Shown here: in pieces, positions 22,694-34,261 of the stretch
Layout of the letters: the number at the start of each line of letters is the position of its first letter
Numbering within the stretch: position 1 is the stretch's first letter
Assembly: GCA_033032865.1 (NCBI GenBank)
Contig: JAWHQI010000016.1
Location: 19,083,001 to 19,147,000 of the forward strand
Direction of reading: 5' to 3'
Length of the DNA: 64,000 bases
Source of the DNA: Dactylorhiza incarnata
Taxonomy: Eukaryota; Streptophyta; Magnoliopsida; Asparagales; Orchidaceae
Notes under the pieces: generated by a model
Seen by the model: the letters and a program-made list of their open reading frames with translations, nothing else
Told to the model about the DNA's origin: nothing
Databases searched by the model: none
Made by a program: the position numbers and the translations under genes

Positions 22694-22940
22694 TCTCACC
22701 ATAGCGGGGGCGTAGGGTTGTAGACATTAGATAACCTTATCTCTAGTCATGTCTTGTCCTTAACCGGGGAGGGTTCCAGTGGGGCCTTGCGAGGCACTAG
22801 GGGGAAAGAGTCCTAGGTTGAGTTTTGTCTAGTGTTTGCATAAGGGACTAACACCCCAACCTACGGCTTGTTTGCAGCTCCTCATGCCCATCCGTCACTT
22901 AGTACGGGGCTAGGGTGTTGACATATTGTCTGGGTAGACT
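22694..22940 (+). other. Conserved ~250-nt block E, copy 1
   Basis: GC-richer island matching 46244-46490. Shared words include CATGTCTTGTCCTTAACCGG, TGGGGCCTTGCGAGGCACT and GGGGAAAGAGT. TAGGTT pairs with AACCTA and GTGTT with AACAC (about 22812-22864). Absent from TR-GAG2 at the equivalent place. Confidence 0.55.
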
Positions 22941-23199
22941 GGTTACATGGAAATCATTATTTTTTATGCTTAAAACTCTTACCTAAAGGGAAAATTGTTT
23001 TTTTGCTTAAACTCTGATATATAAAAGGGGGAGAACTACAAACAAAAGGGATAAAATAAGTCATAACTCTGATCATTTTCAATGAAAGACAAGTCTAAAA
23101 CTCCTTATCATTTACTTAAAAAAAGCTCGATCATGCCTTCTTTTTTATTTACACATTTTTAGTGCTTTGTGCCTCCTAACCCACTTTTGCTAATAACAA

Positions 23200-23482
23200 A
23201 GGGGGAGAATTAACATGATAAATTACAAAAGGGGGAGACATATAAATACAATCCGCTATCAAAATAAAAACCCAACATGATTAATTAAAATGATAGCTTA
23301 CATATTAGGAGAGCATTCACATAGGGGGAGCATGTATTTAGGGGGAGCAATACTAAAGTGCTATAATCATTATTTATCCTAAGTCATCCTTTTCACACAC
23401 ACACAAATATGTTTTCTTCATGCTTATATAGATTAATGCTCTGATTTATCATTAATGGATTTGTTATTATCAAAAGGGGGAG
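23200..23482 (+). promoter_or_regulatory. Multiple polypurine tracts before TR-GAG1 3' LTR
   Basis: Five GGGGGAG tracts (about 23206, 23232, 23322, 23340, 23475). The last, AAAAGGGGGAG, lies 2 nt before the 3' LTR and is the probable plus-strand primer. Repeated PPT-like motifs upstream of the 3' LTR are a known hallmark of Sireviruses. Confidence 0.75.
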
Positions 23483-23484
23483 TT

Positions 23485-24651
23485 TGTTGGAACACGGTCT
23501 TCCGCATCTCCTAGGTTTGAGAATAACAAATCCTATATGTGTATTTAATCTTGTGTGATCTAAGTGTGCAGGATAACAGGTCAAAATGACTCAAGGTTTA
23601 CATATGGTGGTTGCCCCCGAAATTGAGCCATCAACTCCAAACGGATCACTAGCGCAGGCGATAGTGGATAGCGCCGGCGTTAGCTCGATGCAAAGAAGGC
23701 TTGCTGGAATTATTGCCTCGGATTGAAGATCTTGCCGCGCAAAGAGTTTCTTAACTTGGGATAGCGCCGGCGGTAGTAGATAGCGCCGGCGGTAGCATGA
23801 CTCACTTAAGGCATAGTGCAAGAGGTTGCCGCGGATGGGAGATTCTGCCGCGCAAAATGTTGCCTAATCCGGGCTAGCGCCGACGGTAGCGCTAGCGCCG
23901 GCGGTAGTGTGAAAGCTATAAATTGGACCCCTTGCCTTCGTATTCTTGATCCTCCTCCAATTCCAAAACTCCAGAGCTTCGTGCCATAGCAGAGAGAGGA
24001 AGATTCAGAGCGATACTCCCACAATTCCATAAAGCCTTAAGGAGATCCGTGGAGAAGATTTCAACACGCGTCATCATCGTGACGAAAGGCCACATCGACT
24101 ACGATCATACTCTGCGGGCCTTCGTCCACTTCTCCAAGAGATCCACATAGAGGGAGTTTTTATATTATTGTCTTTTCAATTTATATCTTTTCTGTAAACG
24201 GTAGTGAAATCGCCTCGTGTTGGCGACTAGGTCTGGGGTAGTACTTAGGGCTGAAATTCGCCTTGTGTTGGCGACTAGATCTAGGCTAGGTCTAGGGGGT
24301 GCTCGAGGCCTTTCTGGGGATAGATTGGCTAGAGCGGCTTGAGGCCATATCTGGGGAGAGATCGGCTAAAGCCAACCGGTTCGTGGGGATACGAGTCGGT
24401 ATAGAAAATGAAAAAGAGTTTTACTAGTCGCCTTAGATTTCTAGCGTCATAGAAGTCAAGTTTTGTAAAACATTATTTGATATTAATAAAGCATGTCTCT
24501 TCTTTTGTTTTTACTAAACTTCTTATTGTTTTAATATTGCATTATATCAAAGTTTTCTAAATATAATCTAAACTTATTGAAAACCCTTATTCACCCCCCC
24601 CCCCCCCCCCCCCCCCCCCCGCCCCCTCTAAGGGCGCCGACCGATCCAACA
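23485..24651 (+). repeat. TR-GAG1 3' LTR
   Basis: 1167 bp. Same as the 5' LTR apart from about 25 substitutions and a longer C run (27 C, 24594-24620, then G and five more C). Ends CCAACA at 24651, followed by the TSD GAAGA. Confidence 0.9.
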
Positions 24652-26017
24652 GAAGAGGCCTATATTGGGTTGTTTGCAGCTGAGGAAGATGAGGACTTTC
24701 CTGCTGCAAAGGTGGGCATCAGGGCCCCTCTATCACATTCGGACAGTGATATGGAGGTGGATGAAGATGTTAAAGAATATCTTGGCCTAATGTCCATAAC
24801 ATCAGATGATGAAGATTGTCAGGACACACCTGACCAGGTACCTACTCTTCCCTCTTCCTCTAAGGATGAATTAATTCCAGAATCTGATGCACACTCATCA
24901 ACTGATGATTATGATTCAGAATCTAAAGTGGGTGTCAATAAATTGATTGACAAATATGATGCTCTAGTTAATGCTCTGAAAAAGAGCAAGAAGCTTGCCA
25001 AAAACCAAGCCCTAGAGATTGACTCACTTAAAATGGCTGAAAGAAACTGTTCTGAGTCTCCTACCTTGGTGGCTCAGATGAGTAGAGAAATAAGCAAACT
25101 CAAGGGGATAACAATTGTCCCACTGAGCTCTATTTCTCTAAAGAATAAGATCATCAAGGATCTTGAGGAAAAGCTTCTCAAAGAGAAGAGCTTAGTGGCT
25201 CAATTCTCAAAGTCCAAATCAGTGCTTCCAATTATTGATACCTTTCCTTTCAAACCAATAAGAGAGGACTTGGGTTCAATAAATGGAAATGGGTGAGGGA
25301 AGTGGAGAAAAGAGAAAGAAAAAGATTAAGCCTCATACCACCTTTCAAAAAGTGTTTCTTCTCTCCAACAAGTTTGACCATGATCTCATGTATGGTCACT
25401 GGAAGAATGGGTGCTCCTATAGAAAGGAAAACATTCCTTCCCATAGTAGAAGAAAGGGCATGGGGATGAGTGCTATGAAAGCTCCCCATGAAGAAATTCA
25501 AATGTCCCATCAAGGACCATTTGTTGTTGGTACCTCAGCTCCCTCACTCATATGTAAGGAAACTAGATCTTCAAAATTCTCTCCAGCAAAAACTTTGTCT
25601 GCTGTCAAACCTGTAGATAAGCCTTGCTGCTCTGTGTCCAATGCCATCCAATCTTGCCTAACTTCCAAGTCAAAGCAAGGTGATGTCATTATGACAAAGG
25701 CTGTTAGGCCTGTCCACAAGATGACCTTCAGCCAAATCATTGCTGAAAGGAACAAAATGAAGACTGTTGTCTCCACTCCTGAACAAAAGCATGTTGAGGC
25801 TCATGTCACCTCAAGAAATGTTCAGAAGAGGAGATGTAACATTCATGAGTGTTGGTACTGTGGTAAGGTGGGACACCTTGCCATAGATTGTTGGCACAAT
25901 CCCAAAGTGTCAACTGCAAGGATGAGCTTTCCTGCAAAAGTTGGAGCAGGTATGAAGTCTTTTTATACTAACAAGAACCAAGGACCCAAAATCACTTGGG
26001 CTCCTAAGGGTAATTAA
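24652..26017 (+). pseudogene. gag: Sirevirus gag, C-terminal part
   Basis: Resumes the host gag in frame across the TSD (EEAYIGLFAAEEDEDF). An acidic and coiled-coil region (LKKSKKLAKNQALEIDSLK, KIIKDLEEKLLKEK) runs to a frameshift near 25283-25297. The second frame (25283-26017) has a Lys/Arg-rich segment, then a good zinc knuckle CWYCGKVGHLAIDC at about 25852-25893 and the gag end-motif ITWAPKGN before a stop at 26015-26017. The protease follows in another frame, so gag and pol are out of phase here, by decay or by design. Confidence 0.8.
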
Positions 26018-26363
26018 ATTCCATCATGTTGGTTAGTTCAAATACCAGCCTTGGGCAGATTTGGTATTTGGACAGTGGGTGCTCAAGACATATGAGAGAC
26101 ACCAAAGGTCTTCTGCATGAATACAAAGCTACGAAGAATGGACCCAAAGTCATTTTTGGAGGGTCAGAAAAGGGATTCACAGAGGTTATGGTATGATCTC
26201 AAATGGCATAGTCTCCATCACTAAAGTGGCTTATGTTGAAGGGTTGCAACACAACCTTGTTAGCATAAGCCAATTGTGTGACTTAGACTATTTCATTGAA
26301 TTCTACAATGATTAGTGCCTGATCAAAAAGTCTAATGACTTAGAGACCATACTCTCAGACACT
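26018..26363 (+). pseudogene. pol: Sirevirus protease
   Basis: Copia aspartic protease with the active site in WYLDSGCSRHMRDT (about 26068-26110). KVIFGGSEKGF follows, then a frameshift near 26190, then VAYVEGLQHNLVSISQLCD, and a stop near 26314. It would release Gag and Pol proteins by cleavage in the virus-like particle. Inactive here because of the frameshift and stop. Confidence 0.75.
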
Positions 26364-27330
26364 ATGAGTGGAAATGTTTACTGCTTAGATTTTATATGCA
26401 AATCATCTTCCTCTCCTGTGTGTCTTGTGGAAAATGAAAGTGAGTCTCTATGTGTTCAATGGCACAAGAGACTTGCCCACATCAACTACAAGATTTTGCA
26501 TAGACTATTCTCTAAGAAATTGGTTAGAAATAGTCCTAACTTAAAATGTGTTAAAAATGGCCCATGTCATGCTTGCCAAATGGGCAAGCAAACAAGGGCC
26601 ACTTTTAAAAGTATTGGCTCCAAGGACACTAAAAGATGCCTTTATTTATTGCACATGGATTTGTTTGGTCCGATGCCAATTCATGTCTTAGGAGGGAAGT
26701 TGTATACTTTAGTGATTGTTGATGATCACTCAAGATATACTTGGGTATTTTTCCTTAAAAAGAAATCAGATACACTAAATGTCTTTATAAACCATGTCAA
26801 GGCAATTCAGAATGATTTACAATGTTCTGTTGTCAGAACTAGGACTGATCATGGCACATAGTTTCAATCTGAAGCCATGACAAGGTTTTGTCAAGAACTA
26901 GGTATCATCCAAGAGTTCTCCTCCCCAAGGACCCCACAACAAAATGGTGTGGCTGAGAGGAGGAATAGAACCTTGATAGAAGCTGGGAGAACATTGCTTA
27001 GTGACTCTTCACTCCAAGAATACTTTTGGGTTGAAGCAGTCAATACTGCATGTTATGTTCTCAATAGAGCTTCCATCAATAAAGCTCATGGAATTACCCC
27101 CTATGAGATTCTGAAAGGCAAACTACCAACCATTTCATACTTTAGGATCTTTGGTTCTAAATGTTACATTTTAAACAATGGAAAATCTCAATTAACCAAG
27201 TTTGCTGAAAAATGCCACATGGGGGTTCTTGTTGGCTATAGCTCACATAGTAGAGCCTATATAGTCTATAACAAGAAAACCCATGTTGTTGAAGAGTCCA
27301 TGCATGTGGTGTTTGATGAGACCAGCCTAA
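26364..27330 (+). pseudogene. pol: Sirevirus integrase
   Basis: HHCC zinc domain (QWHKRLAHINYKILHRL, CHACQMGK). Catalytic core with D (LLHMDLFGPMP), D (RTRTDHG) and E ([19 protein letters not shown]), spanning 26364-27000, then the conserved [18 protein letters not shown] and [10 protein letters not shown]. One in-frame stop at 26859-26861 lies just after the second catalytic Asp; the frame is otherwise continuous to RT. The enzyme inserts element cDNA into the genome, and TSDs of 5 bp fit this family. Confidence 0.85.
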
Positions 27331-28600
27331 TCTATAAGGGTTGGTCCAGTTCTTCTATTTTGACAGGAAGTGAAAGGGCTATGGAAGAATCATCTACACA
27401 AGAGCCATCCAACAGTAGCAGAGCCTATACAGATGCTACAATTCCAGAAGAAGTAGAGGTGCAGGCTGCTGAAGAAGCTGCTGATCCAGTGGAAGGAATT
27501 CATCAAGTAGAGGACAGATTGCCTGCAGCTACAAGACATCTAAGGGATCATCCCTTGGAGAAGATTATTGGGAATGTTCAACAAGGGGTGACAACTAGGA
27601 GTAGGGCTCAAAATGAGGCCTTGTTCCTCGGTTTCCTGTCACAGGTAGAACCCAAGAAGTTTGAAGAGGCCAACATGGATCCATTCTGGATTCAGGCAAT
27701 ATATGAAGAACTCTTGCAATTCAAGAGATGCAAAGTATGGAAGTTGGTGCCAAGACCACGAGCACACAATATCATAGGCACCAAATGGATCTTCAGGAAC
27801 AAGATGGATGAAAATGGGACAGTCATCAAGAACAAGGCAAGGCTTGTTGCAAAGGGGTATAAGCAAGAGGAGGGAATAGACTTTTACCAAACCTTTACCC
27901 CAGTTGCAAGGTTAGAGGCCATAAGGTTATTCCTTGCTTATGCAACCCATAAAGGCTTCAAAGTGTACCAGATGGATGTCAAATTAACATTCCTAAATGG
28001 AAATCTGAAAGAGGAAGTATATGTAGAGCAGCCATCAGGTTTTGTCCATCCTGCTCTTACATCTCATGTTTATTTACTTAGGAAAGCTCTATATGGTCTT
28101 AAACAAGCCCCTAGGGCTTGGTATGAGACATGTCTAGCTTTCTCATCAAGAACAAATTCTTGAGGGGAAAGATAGATAGTACATTGTTTCTTAGGGAAAC
28201 AAATGGCAAGTGTCTTCTAGTCTATATTTATGTTGATGATATAATCTTTAGGTCTACTGATAACAACCTTTGCAAAAGATTTGCCAATCTAATGCAGGGG
28301 GAGTTTGAGATGAGCAGCATGGGAGAATTAAAGTACTTCTTAGGCCTCCAAGTGAGACAGTCTGATGATGGGATTTTTATCTCTCAAACCAAGTACACTA
28401 GGGAGATAATTAAGAAGTTTGGAATGGAGTCAGCCTCCACCATGAAAACTCCAATGGGATCCAACAACTCCCTGGACAAGGATGAGAAGGGAAAGACCTT
28501 TGATGAATCCATGTATAGGTGTATTATTGGATCCTTATTGCATCTTACTGCTAGTAGACCAGACATTATGTATGCTACCTGTGTATGTGTTAGGTACTAA
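27331..28600 (+). pseudogene. pol: Sirevirus reverse transcriptase
   Basis: After an acidic linker the copia RT domain begins near 27740: [61 protein letters not shown], then a frameshift at about 28127, then the YVDD catalytic motif ([12 protein letters not shown], about 28225), MSSMGELKYFLGLQVRQ and TASRPDIMYATC. A stop at 28598-28600 ends the frame. RVT_2-type domain order and motifs are clear. Confidence 0.85.
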
Positions 28601-29172
28601 GCCTGCCCTAAGGAATCTCATTACTCAGCTGCAAAGAGAATTCTAAGATACCTTAAGGGCAGCCAACATCTTGGCCTTTGGTACCCTAAGAACAATGATT
28701 TTGAACTAACTGGCTACTCAGATGCAGATTTTGCAAGTTGCAAGGAAGATAGGAAGAGCACAAGTGGGACTTGTCAATTCCTCAAAAGAAGGCTGATCTC
28801 TTGGAGCAGCAAGAAATAGACTAGTGTGGCAATATCCACAGCTGAACCTGAATACATAGTTGTAGGGAGCTGTTGTGCTCAACTACTGTGGGTGCAACAT
28901 CAGTTAGAGGATTATAACCTCAAGGTAAGTAATTCTCCATTATATTGTGACTCATCAAGTGCCATCTTTATAGATAAAATCTTGTCTCACATAGCAGGAC
29001 TAAGCATATAGAAATAAGGTATCATTTCATTAGAGAACATGTAGAGTGTAATGATGTATGTCTTGAATTTGTCCCCACTGACAAACAAGTTGCTGACATC
29101 TTCACTAAGCCTTTAGATGAAGTTAAATTTAATGCTTTTAAAATTGAACTTGGAATGTTGAACTTAGAATAA
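28601..29172 (+). pseudogene. pol: Sirevirus RNase H and pol C-terminus
   Basis: KRILRYLKGSQHLGLWY, GYSDADFASCKEDRKSTSG, SWSSKK (stop at about 28818), AISTAEPEYIVVGSCCAQLL and CDSSSAIF, then a frameshift near 29000, then the typical pol end (FTKPL at about 29103) to a stop at 29170-29172. It removes RNA from the RNA:DNA hybrid during reverse transcription. Broken by two stops and one frameshift. Confidence 0.8.
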
Positions 29173-29668
29173 ATCTGATTCTGCAAACTTATATGTTTTG
29201 CTCATGGTGTCACTCTCTAGTTCAATATAGCAAGGGTCACATGTATAACAAGATTTGAATTGTCAAAATGTGATGTGCACAAGATTATTACCAAGTATAG
29301 GTCATGTGCCAAACCACTCTAACAGATCATGAAATCAGCTGAAACGATTTGGGTGATCTCATCTAAACCGCTGAGATGAATAAACCTATCTTAGCGGTTG
29401 GCATTTACTGTCCCAGCGGATAATTCTCAGTTGTACCGCTGAGACGGTTTGCTTAACTATCAAACAGGTCAAACTTGATTCATCGGGAATGAAAACTCTA
29501 ATAAATTGATTAAGTCTTATCAACTCATTCAATTAGAGCAAACCTAAAACCTAATTCAAGCCTCTATAAATAGCTTAATGATTGATTAAAATATCACACT
29601 TTCCTTCAACCTAGCCGGCGAGACAAACCCTTCTCCCCTCCGACTCAGCGACCTGTAACTCAAAAGAA
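29173..29668 (+). promoter_or_regulatory. Pol-env spacer with LTR-like palindromes and TATA box
   Basis: No ORF. AACCGCTGAGAT (from 29366) pairs with ATCTTAGCGGTT (ending 29398) over 12 bp with one mismatch, and ACCGCTGAGACGG lies at about 29435-29447; these are the palindromes of the LTR U3. TATAAATAG at 29565-29573 stands ~96 nt before a well-placed ATG (AAAGAAATGGCG, 29669). The layout copies the LTR promoter, so an internal promoter for the downstream ORF is possible. Confidence 0.5.
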
Positions 29669-32155
29669 ATGGCGCCAAAGATGGAAAAAGAGCTGCAAGA
29701 AGGCTATGAAATAGTTAGAAATGGATTCTTGCATGCTCCATAAGAAATTAAAGCTGTGATTGATCTTCTATCTGCCCAAGTTCTTGAATATACCCTACCT
29801 AAGCCCTCCACAATTCTCAAAACAGAAGTTCTGGAATTATTCTCTAGTGCTAAGCTGTCCTCCTCAAAGTCAACCATTAAGGGAAAGATAAGAAGTAGGA
29901 GGATAAAAATATCCCCTAAGAAAATTGAAAAGGCTCTTCAATTGTCCTCCTGCAGTAAAGAAGAAGAGGATGTTGTTTCTGAGGAAGACAGAGTCAATGC
30001 ATTATAGTGGTGTGCCTATTGTGATGCCAAACTTTGCTCTCTTAAGAGGAAGTTCTTCAACCAGAGAGGCAAATTGCTCTCTAACATTGTTGGCAAGGCC
30101 ATACTGTGCAAGCCAGGCTCTCATGACACAATCTCCAAACACATGTTTGAATTGATGTCAATAGTTATCCTACAGAAGAAGACTTCAAGGGAAAAGGTAC
30201 TATTTCAGAGAACAATAGAATGTCTGCAGGCCCCCAACTTAGGAAGAATCCTCTCTATCTATCTTCTCAATACCTACCCAGACTACTTTGACAAATCCAA
30301 AGGATTCAACCTCCATTATCTAAAAAGAATGGACATAAAAACCCTAGACAGATTTTCTAGGGTTCTTCCAATGAGCCAACCTTCTCAATTGAAGGAAAAG
30401 AAAAAGGGAGTTCTGGTGAAGGAGATGAGGAGAAGAAGAATGATATGCTCTGACTCAGAACAAGAGCCAGAAGAAGATTTACAAGATCTGGATAATCAAG
30501 TTCCAGCAAGCAGTCCTCCACAGGATAACCAAGGAAATAATCATGACACTGAAGGTCATGCAGGCATTAATCCTGAACCAGAAAGAAATGATGATGCTGA
30601 GATAGTGCATCAAGAGGATGAAGAAGATGGTGGCACCACTAATAGAAATATCACAATCTCACACTCATCCCCTGAAGACAATGAAGACAATGACCCTATT
30701 GATCATCAAGGTGAGATTGATTCAATTATCCTCAACCTAAACAAAAGGTTTAATCAAATCCCTCCTGAACCAGCAGGTTACTAGAAAGATGATGAGGCGA
30801 ATGTTGATCCTGACTCAGAGGGGGAGCAACTCAACACATCACCAAATAAGAACAATACTAATGCTCCAAGTGAGGGGGAGCAAGAAAAGTGTATTGAAAA
30901 AGAACAAGTGCAGTTATCAGGTATTATACATGTTAACTAAATCCTTTACTTATCACAAAATTCTTGAATTCTATAACCAATCTTAACTTTAAATCTCTCT
31001 ATCATCTAATAAAGATAATAGTACTCACATTGAGGGGAATCAAGTCCCTGCTCAGGTTGAGGGGGAGCAAATTCATGCTCAAGTTGAAAAGGAGCTGAGT
31101 CCAACAACTACAACAACTCATGACAATCTCCTCAGCTCTATTAGTACCATAATTGAAGGTCATATGCTGTCAATAGATACCTATATTGATAATGGATTAC
31201 AATCTTTGAAGAAAGAGATTATGGCTAAAGTACAGGAAATCAAGGAAGATACATCAATCGTAAATAAACAAATGACCAAATGGTTTAATCTAGCAGAACA
31301 CACAGTGATTGCTCAGAACACTAAACTAAGATCAATGGACAAACAACTCCAAATGGCAGAGAAAGACAAGAGATATGTCAAGAATTATGTAAGCAAGACA
31401 GATGAAGTCATAGAACAAGCCTCCAATCACATTGAAGACTTTGTCTGGAAAACAACCACCACCATGCTTGGAGAGACAGAGAAGATGAAGGATGACCTAA
31501 AGGGGGACTTGGAAAATGATTTCCAAACTCTCTCTGTCTCTGTAGCTGCTGCCTCCCAATCCCTAGAAGGAAAAATAGTTGAAGAAGCCAGAAAGGGGGA
31601 GGAGGCCAATGCTGAGACCAACTCAGAGTTAGCTCTACAAGTGCTACAGGGTACAAGGATAGCCCTTAATCTTCCTCTGCTGGACAACTTCAGCAACGAA
31701 TATTTTGAGTTTGAGGGGCAAGCCAAACTAGCTCAAAATGCTCACCTAGCAAAGAAGAGAAAAAGAGAACAAGTGATGCTAGCTGAAGAATTTATGGCTA
31801 TGCAAAGAAAGGAGCAGGACAATGATCCTGATTTTGTATTGGAGTGATGACTCCAAAAGCATTATTCTGAATGCTTGGGTAAACCATGGGCAGATATGCA
31901 AAGATATTGATAGGATTTACCCATCTAAAGAATGGAAAAAACATCTGGAAAGAAATTCTTTGAGGGGCTTGATCTTCAAAGAAAACCATGTGTTGAAGGG
32001 CAATCCAAAAAGAATACTTTAAATATATTCCAAACCCCTTCCTCTAAATATATTCAAAACAAGAAGAAAGTTGTTGAGCTAAAGATTGTTGCTCCAAAGG
32101 GAAGGAAGCTGCTGATGTCAACAAAGCTGAAAGTTCCAAGAAAAGGAAAACATAA
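29669..32155 (+). pseudogene. Sirevirus env-like third ORF (broken)
   Basis: The extra ORF found after pol in Sireviruses. The frame from 29669 runs to 30920 apart from stops at about 29741, 30005-30007 and 30782-30784. A candidate intron (30921-31014) shifts to the frame that contains 31164-31847. Product features: basic N-terminal half, acidic Asp/Glu/Gln middle (about 30420-30720), helical coiled-coil region (31164-31620), Lys-rich C-terminus. I see no convincing transmembrane helix or signal peptide, so 'envelope' is only the traditional name. A 2-base deletion near 31836, relative to the copy at 13480-13872, breaks the C-terminus. Function unknown. Confidence 0.7.
30921..31014 (+). other. 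Candidate 94-nt spliceosomal intron in the env-like ORF
   Basis: Starts GTATTATACATG after CAG and ends CTAATAAAG. AT-rich, with stops in the reading frame and branch-like CTTAAC/CTAAT near the 3' end. Its removal joins TCA-G to AT-AAT in phase with the downstream 31164 frame. Both flanks are acidic/polar and carry GAGGGGGAGCAA words. Confidence 0.5.
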
Positions 32156-32516
32156 ATTGCTTATGTTAATAAAAGTGGAACTAGATCTATGTATTAACTC
32201 TTAAACTGAAATGACAATGAAAATTCTGTTGAAATTAAGTGTGTATGTTATGGGATAAATTATTCAAAGCTTAATATTCTCTTTTCAGTACTTTTGCTTC
32301 ATATGGTCTGTGATGCCAAGTTTTTAATAACAGACAATGCTGGTATCATAATCACTTTGTATAATCTGTCATGATTTTTGTTGGAAGGCTTAAACAATGT
32401 TATCTTCTGGAAGTTATGATATCATGAATGCTATATAGTTCATTTGCATGATAAGTTTTTGTTGGCTATGTACCTTAGCATTGGAAATGTTCTGCCTTCT
32501 TCAAATAGGGGGAGAT
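32156..32516 (+). other. Sirevirus 3' non-coding region and PPT
   Basis: Non-coding, ending in the polypurine tract AAATAGGGGGAGAT directly before the 3' LTR. Other GGGGGAG tracts occur upstream inside the env-like ORF (about 30826, 30873, 31057, 31596). Confidence 0.7.
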
Positions 32517-33764
32517 TGTTGGCAATATTGCCTTCAATGTTCCCTTGATTTGAAGAGGCATCACTCACAATGCTAAGTACATATTGTACTTGATAAAATC
32601 TATTTTGTCTCAAGGTTTGTACAGGGAGATGATATTCCATACAATGGAATAGGTTCAAATGTCTGCTGATTAATCTGGTGAGAAAGTGTCCCTGTCTCAG
32701 CTGAACCGCTGAGACGAGGACAGGTGCCGCTGAGAAGCAGCATATCTCTACTGAGTTGCAGATAGATAGAATCCGCTGAGAAGAGAAACTATCTCAGCGG
32801 ATCCACTGGGACGACAGCTGCTCAACCGCTGAGACTGAAAGTTGTCTCAGCCCAACCGCTGAGACAGATTCATATATTGAAGAAAATAAGTGGCGCGGCT
32901 CGCCTTTGGCGCAAACAGATGTAAAGGGAGATTAGAGCCAACCATTTGTTCCCAAGGTGTCAGAGCTTTCCCTTGAGTGTCGTTGAAGATGTGCAGAGTA
33001 TAAAAGAAGAATATAGGACACTTTTGAAAAGGGCTGGTCGAGTGCTAAACAAATTGCTACTGTTCCATTGACGGCCCTTTACTTCTCATTCTCCTCCTGT
33101 TCACTGAACAAGGAAGAAAAGACTGAGAGATAAAGATTACTCTTCTACAAGAAGGAGCAAGGTGATCCTTCATCCTTCAACTGAATAGGAAGATCAGATA
33201 GTAGCTGGCTCACAAATCATCATCCAGTCAAGCTACTAGAAAGCACAAGTAGTGCAGGAACTACAGAAGACACCTTCTCTGTGCTGTCTGTTGTAGTAAG
33301 CATAAGAACTCTTTTATTGTAGGGCTAATTGGCCTGAGTTGTAGGGATGTTAGGCCTGAGATTGTAGGGCTATTTGGCCTGAGTTTGTAGGGCAGTTAGG
33401 CCTGAGGTTGTAGGGCTGTTAACTTTGAGTTGTAAGGCTGACTGGCATGAGGTAGGGCTTGGAGCAAGCCTGAGAGATCTTGAAGGATCTAAATTGTAAG
33501 CTCTTGCAGCTTAGATTGGAGAAGTTGGTCTTGTCTAACACACTATTAGAAAGGTGAAGGGGGAAAGTGGACTACCCATAGACACACTATCTTGGGGAAC
33601 CACTATAAACACTTGAGTGTTTTCTGGGTTTGCTTGATTACTAGCTTAGAATAGTTTTAACTATCTATATCATTTAAGTAAAAATCAAAATACCTATTCA
33701 CGCCCCCCCCCCCCCCCCCCCCCCCCCCTCTAGGTGAATTAGATCACATACCTATATTCTATCA
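32517..33764 (+). repeat. Sirevirus 3' LTR (1248 bp)
   Basis: TGTTGGCAATATTGCC to TTCTATCA. CCGCTGAGA palindromes at 32701-32870, GGCCTGAG(T)TTGTAGGGC repeats at about 33320-33460, 26-nt C run 33703-33728. The sequence after it (GCTAT) has no matching duplication at the left because the upstream unit is truncated. Confidence 0.85.
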
Positions 33765-34261
33765 GCTATAAATTCCAGCCAATTCTAAGAGCTCGGCATC
33801 TAGTTCCTACTTTTAGACTGGATCATTTTTACTTCATTTTCAGCACTTCTAATTGTCTATTCTACTTATACTTACATTTTTAGCATTGAAGTTTTCAATT
33901 CCTAATGTAAACCTTACTTTCTAGTAACTGTCATTTTTGTTAGTACTTATTGTTGGCAAGAAATACCAATGCTAGAAATGTTTTCAGCACTTCTTATTGC
34001 CTTAATGTTCTGTGAACCCAAACTCTATGTGTGATCTCCAACATTTTGTTTTCACACCTAGGCTGGAGAATTATAATTCCCTATTATTTCAGGGAGTAAT
34101 CAATCCTCAATATCCGTGTATTCTACATGCAACAATACCCAAAATCATATGGCTTGAGTTGCTAATAACCTGTATAAAATGATAGTTTTGAACTACCACT
34201 TCATTTTATTATAAACCATGATAAATCTTAGCATGAGTAGAATTAGAATAAAAGTAGATGT
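33765..34261. other. Unassigned AT-rich sequence
   Basis: No ORF. Contains two TTTTCAGCACTTCT words (33838, 33982), i.e. a ~145-bp degenerate duplication. Probably part of the older Athila-like relic or its flank. Confidence 0.35.

Larger units (their letters stand above)
16739..24651 (+). mobile_element. TR-GAG1: complete gag-only copia retrotransposon (7.9 kb)
   Basis: LTRs 16739-17889 and 23485-24651 (TGTTGG...CCAACA), a tRNA-Met PBS, one gag-like ORF, ~4 kb of non-coding RNA-like sequence, repeated polypurine motifs and a perfect TSD GAAGA. There is no protease, integrase, RT or RNase H in any frame, so it must move using enzymes supplied by another element. Repeated GGGGGAG tracts before the 3' LTR and the gag type suggest a Sirevirus-related parent. 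The LTRs differ by about 2% by eye, so the insertion is recent and younger than its host Sirevirus. Confidence 0.85.

Noticed and set aside
29669..32155. A true viral envelope gene
   Set aside because: No signal peptide, transmembrane helix or cysteine-rich ectodomain is visible; the product looks like a soluble coiled-coil protein.
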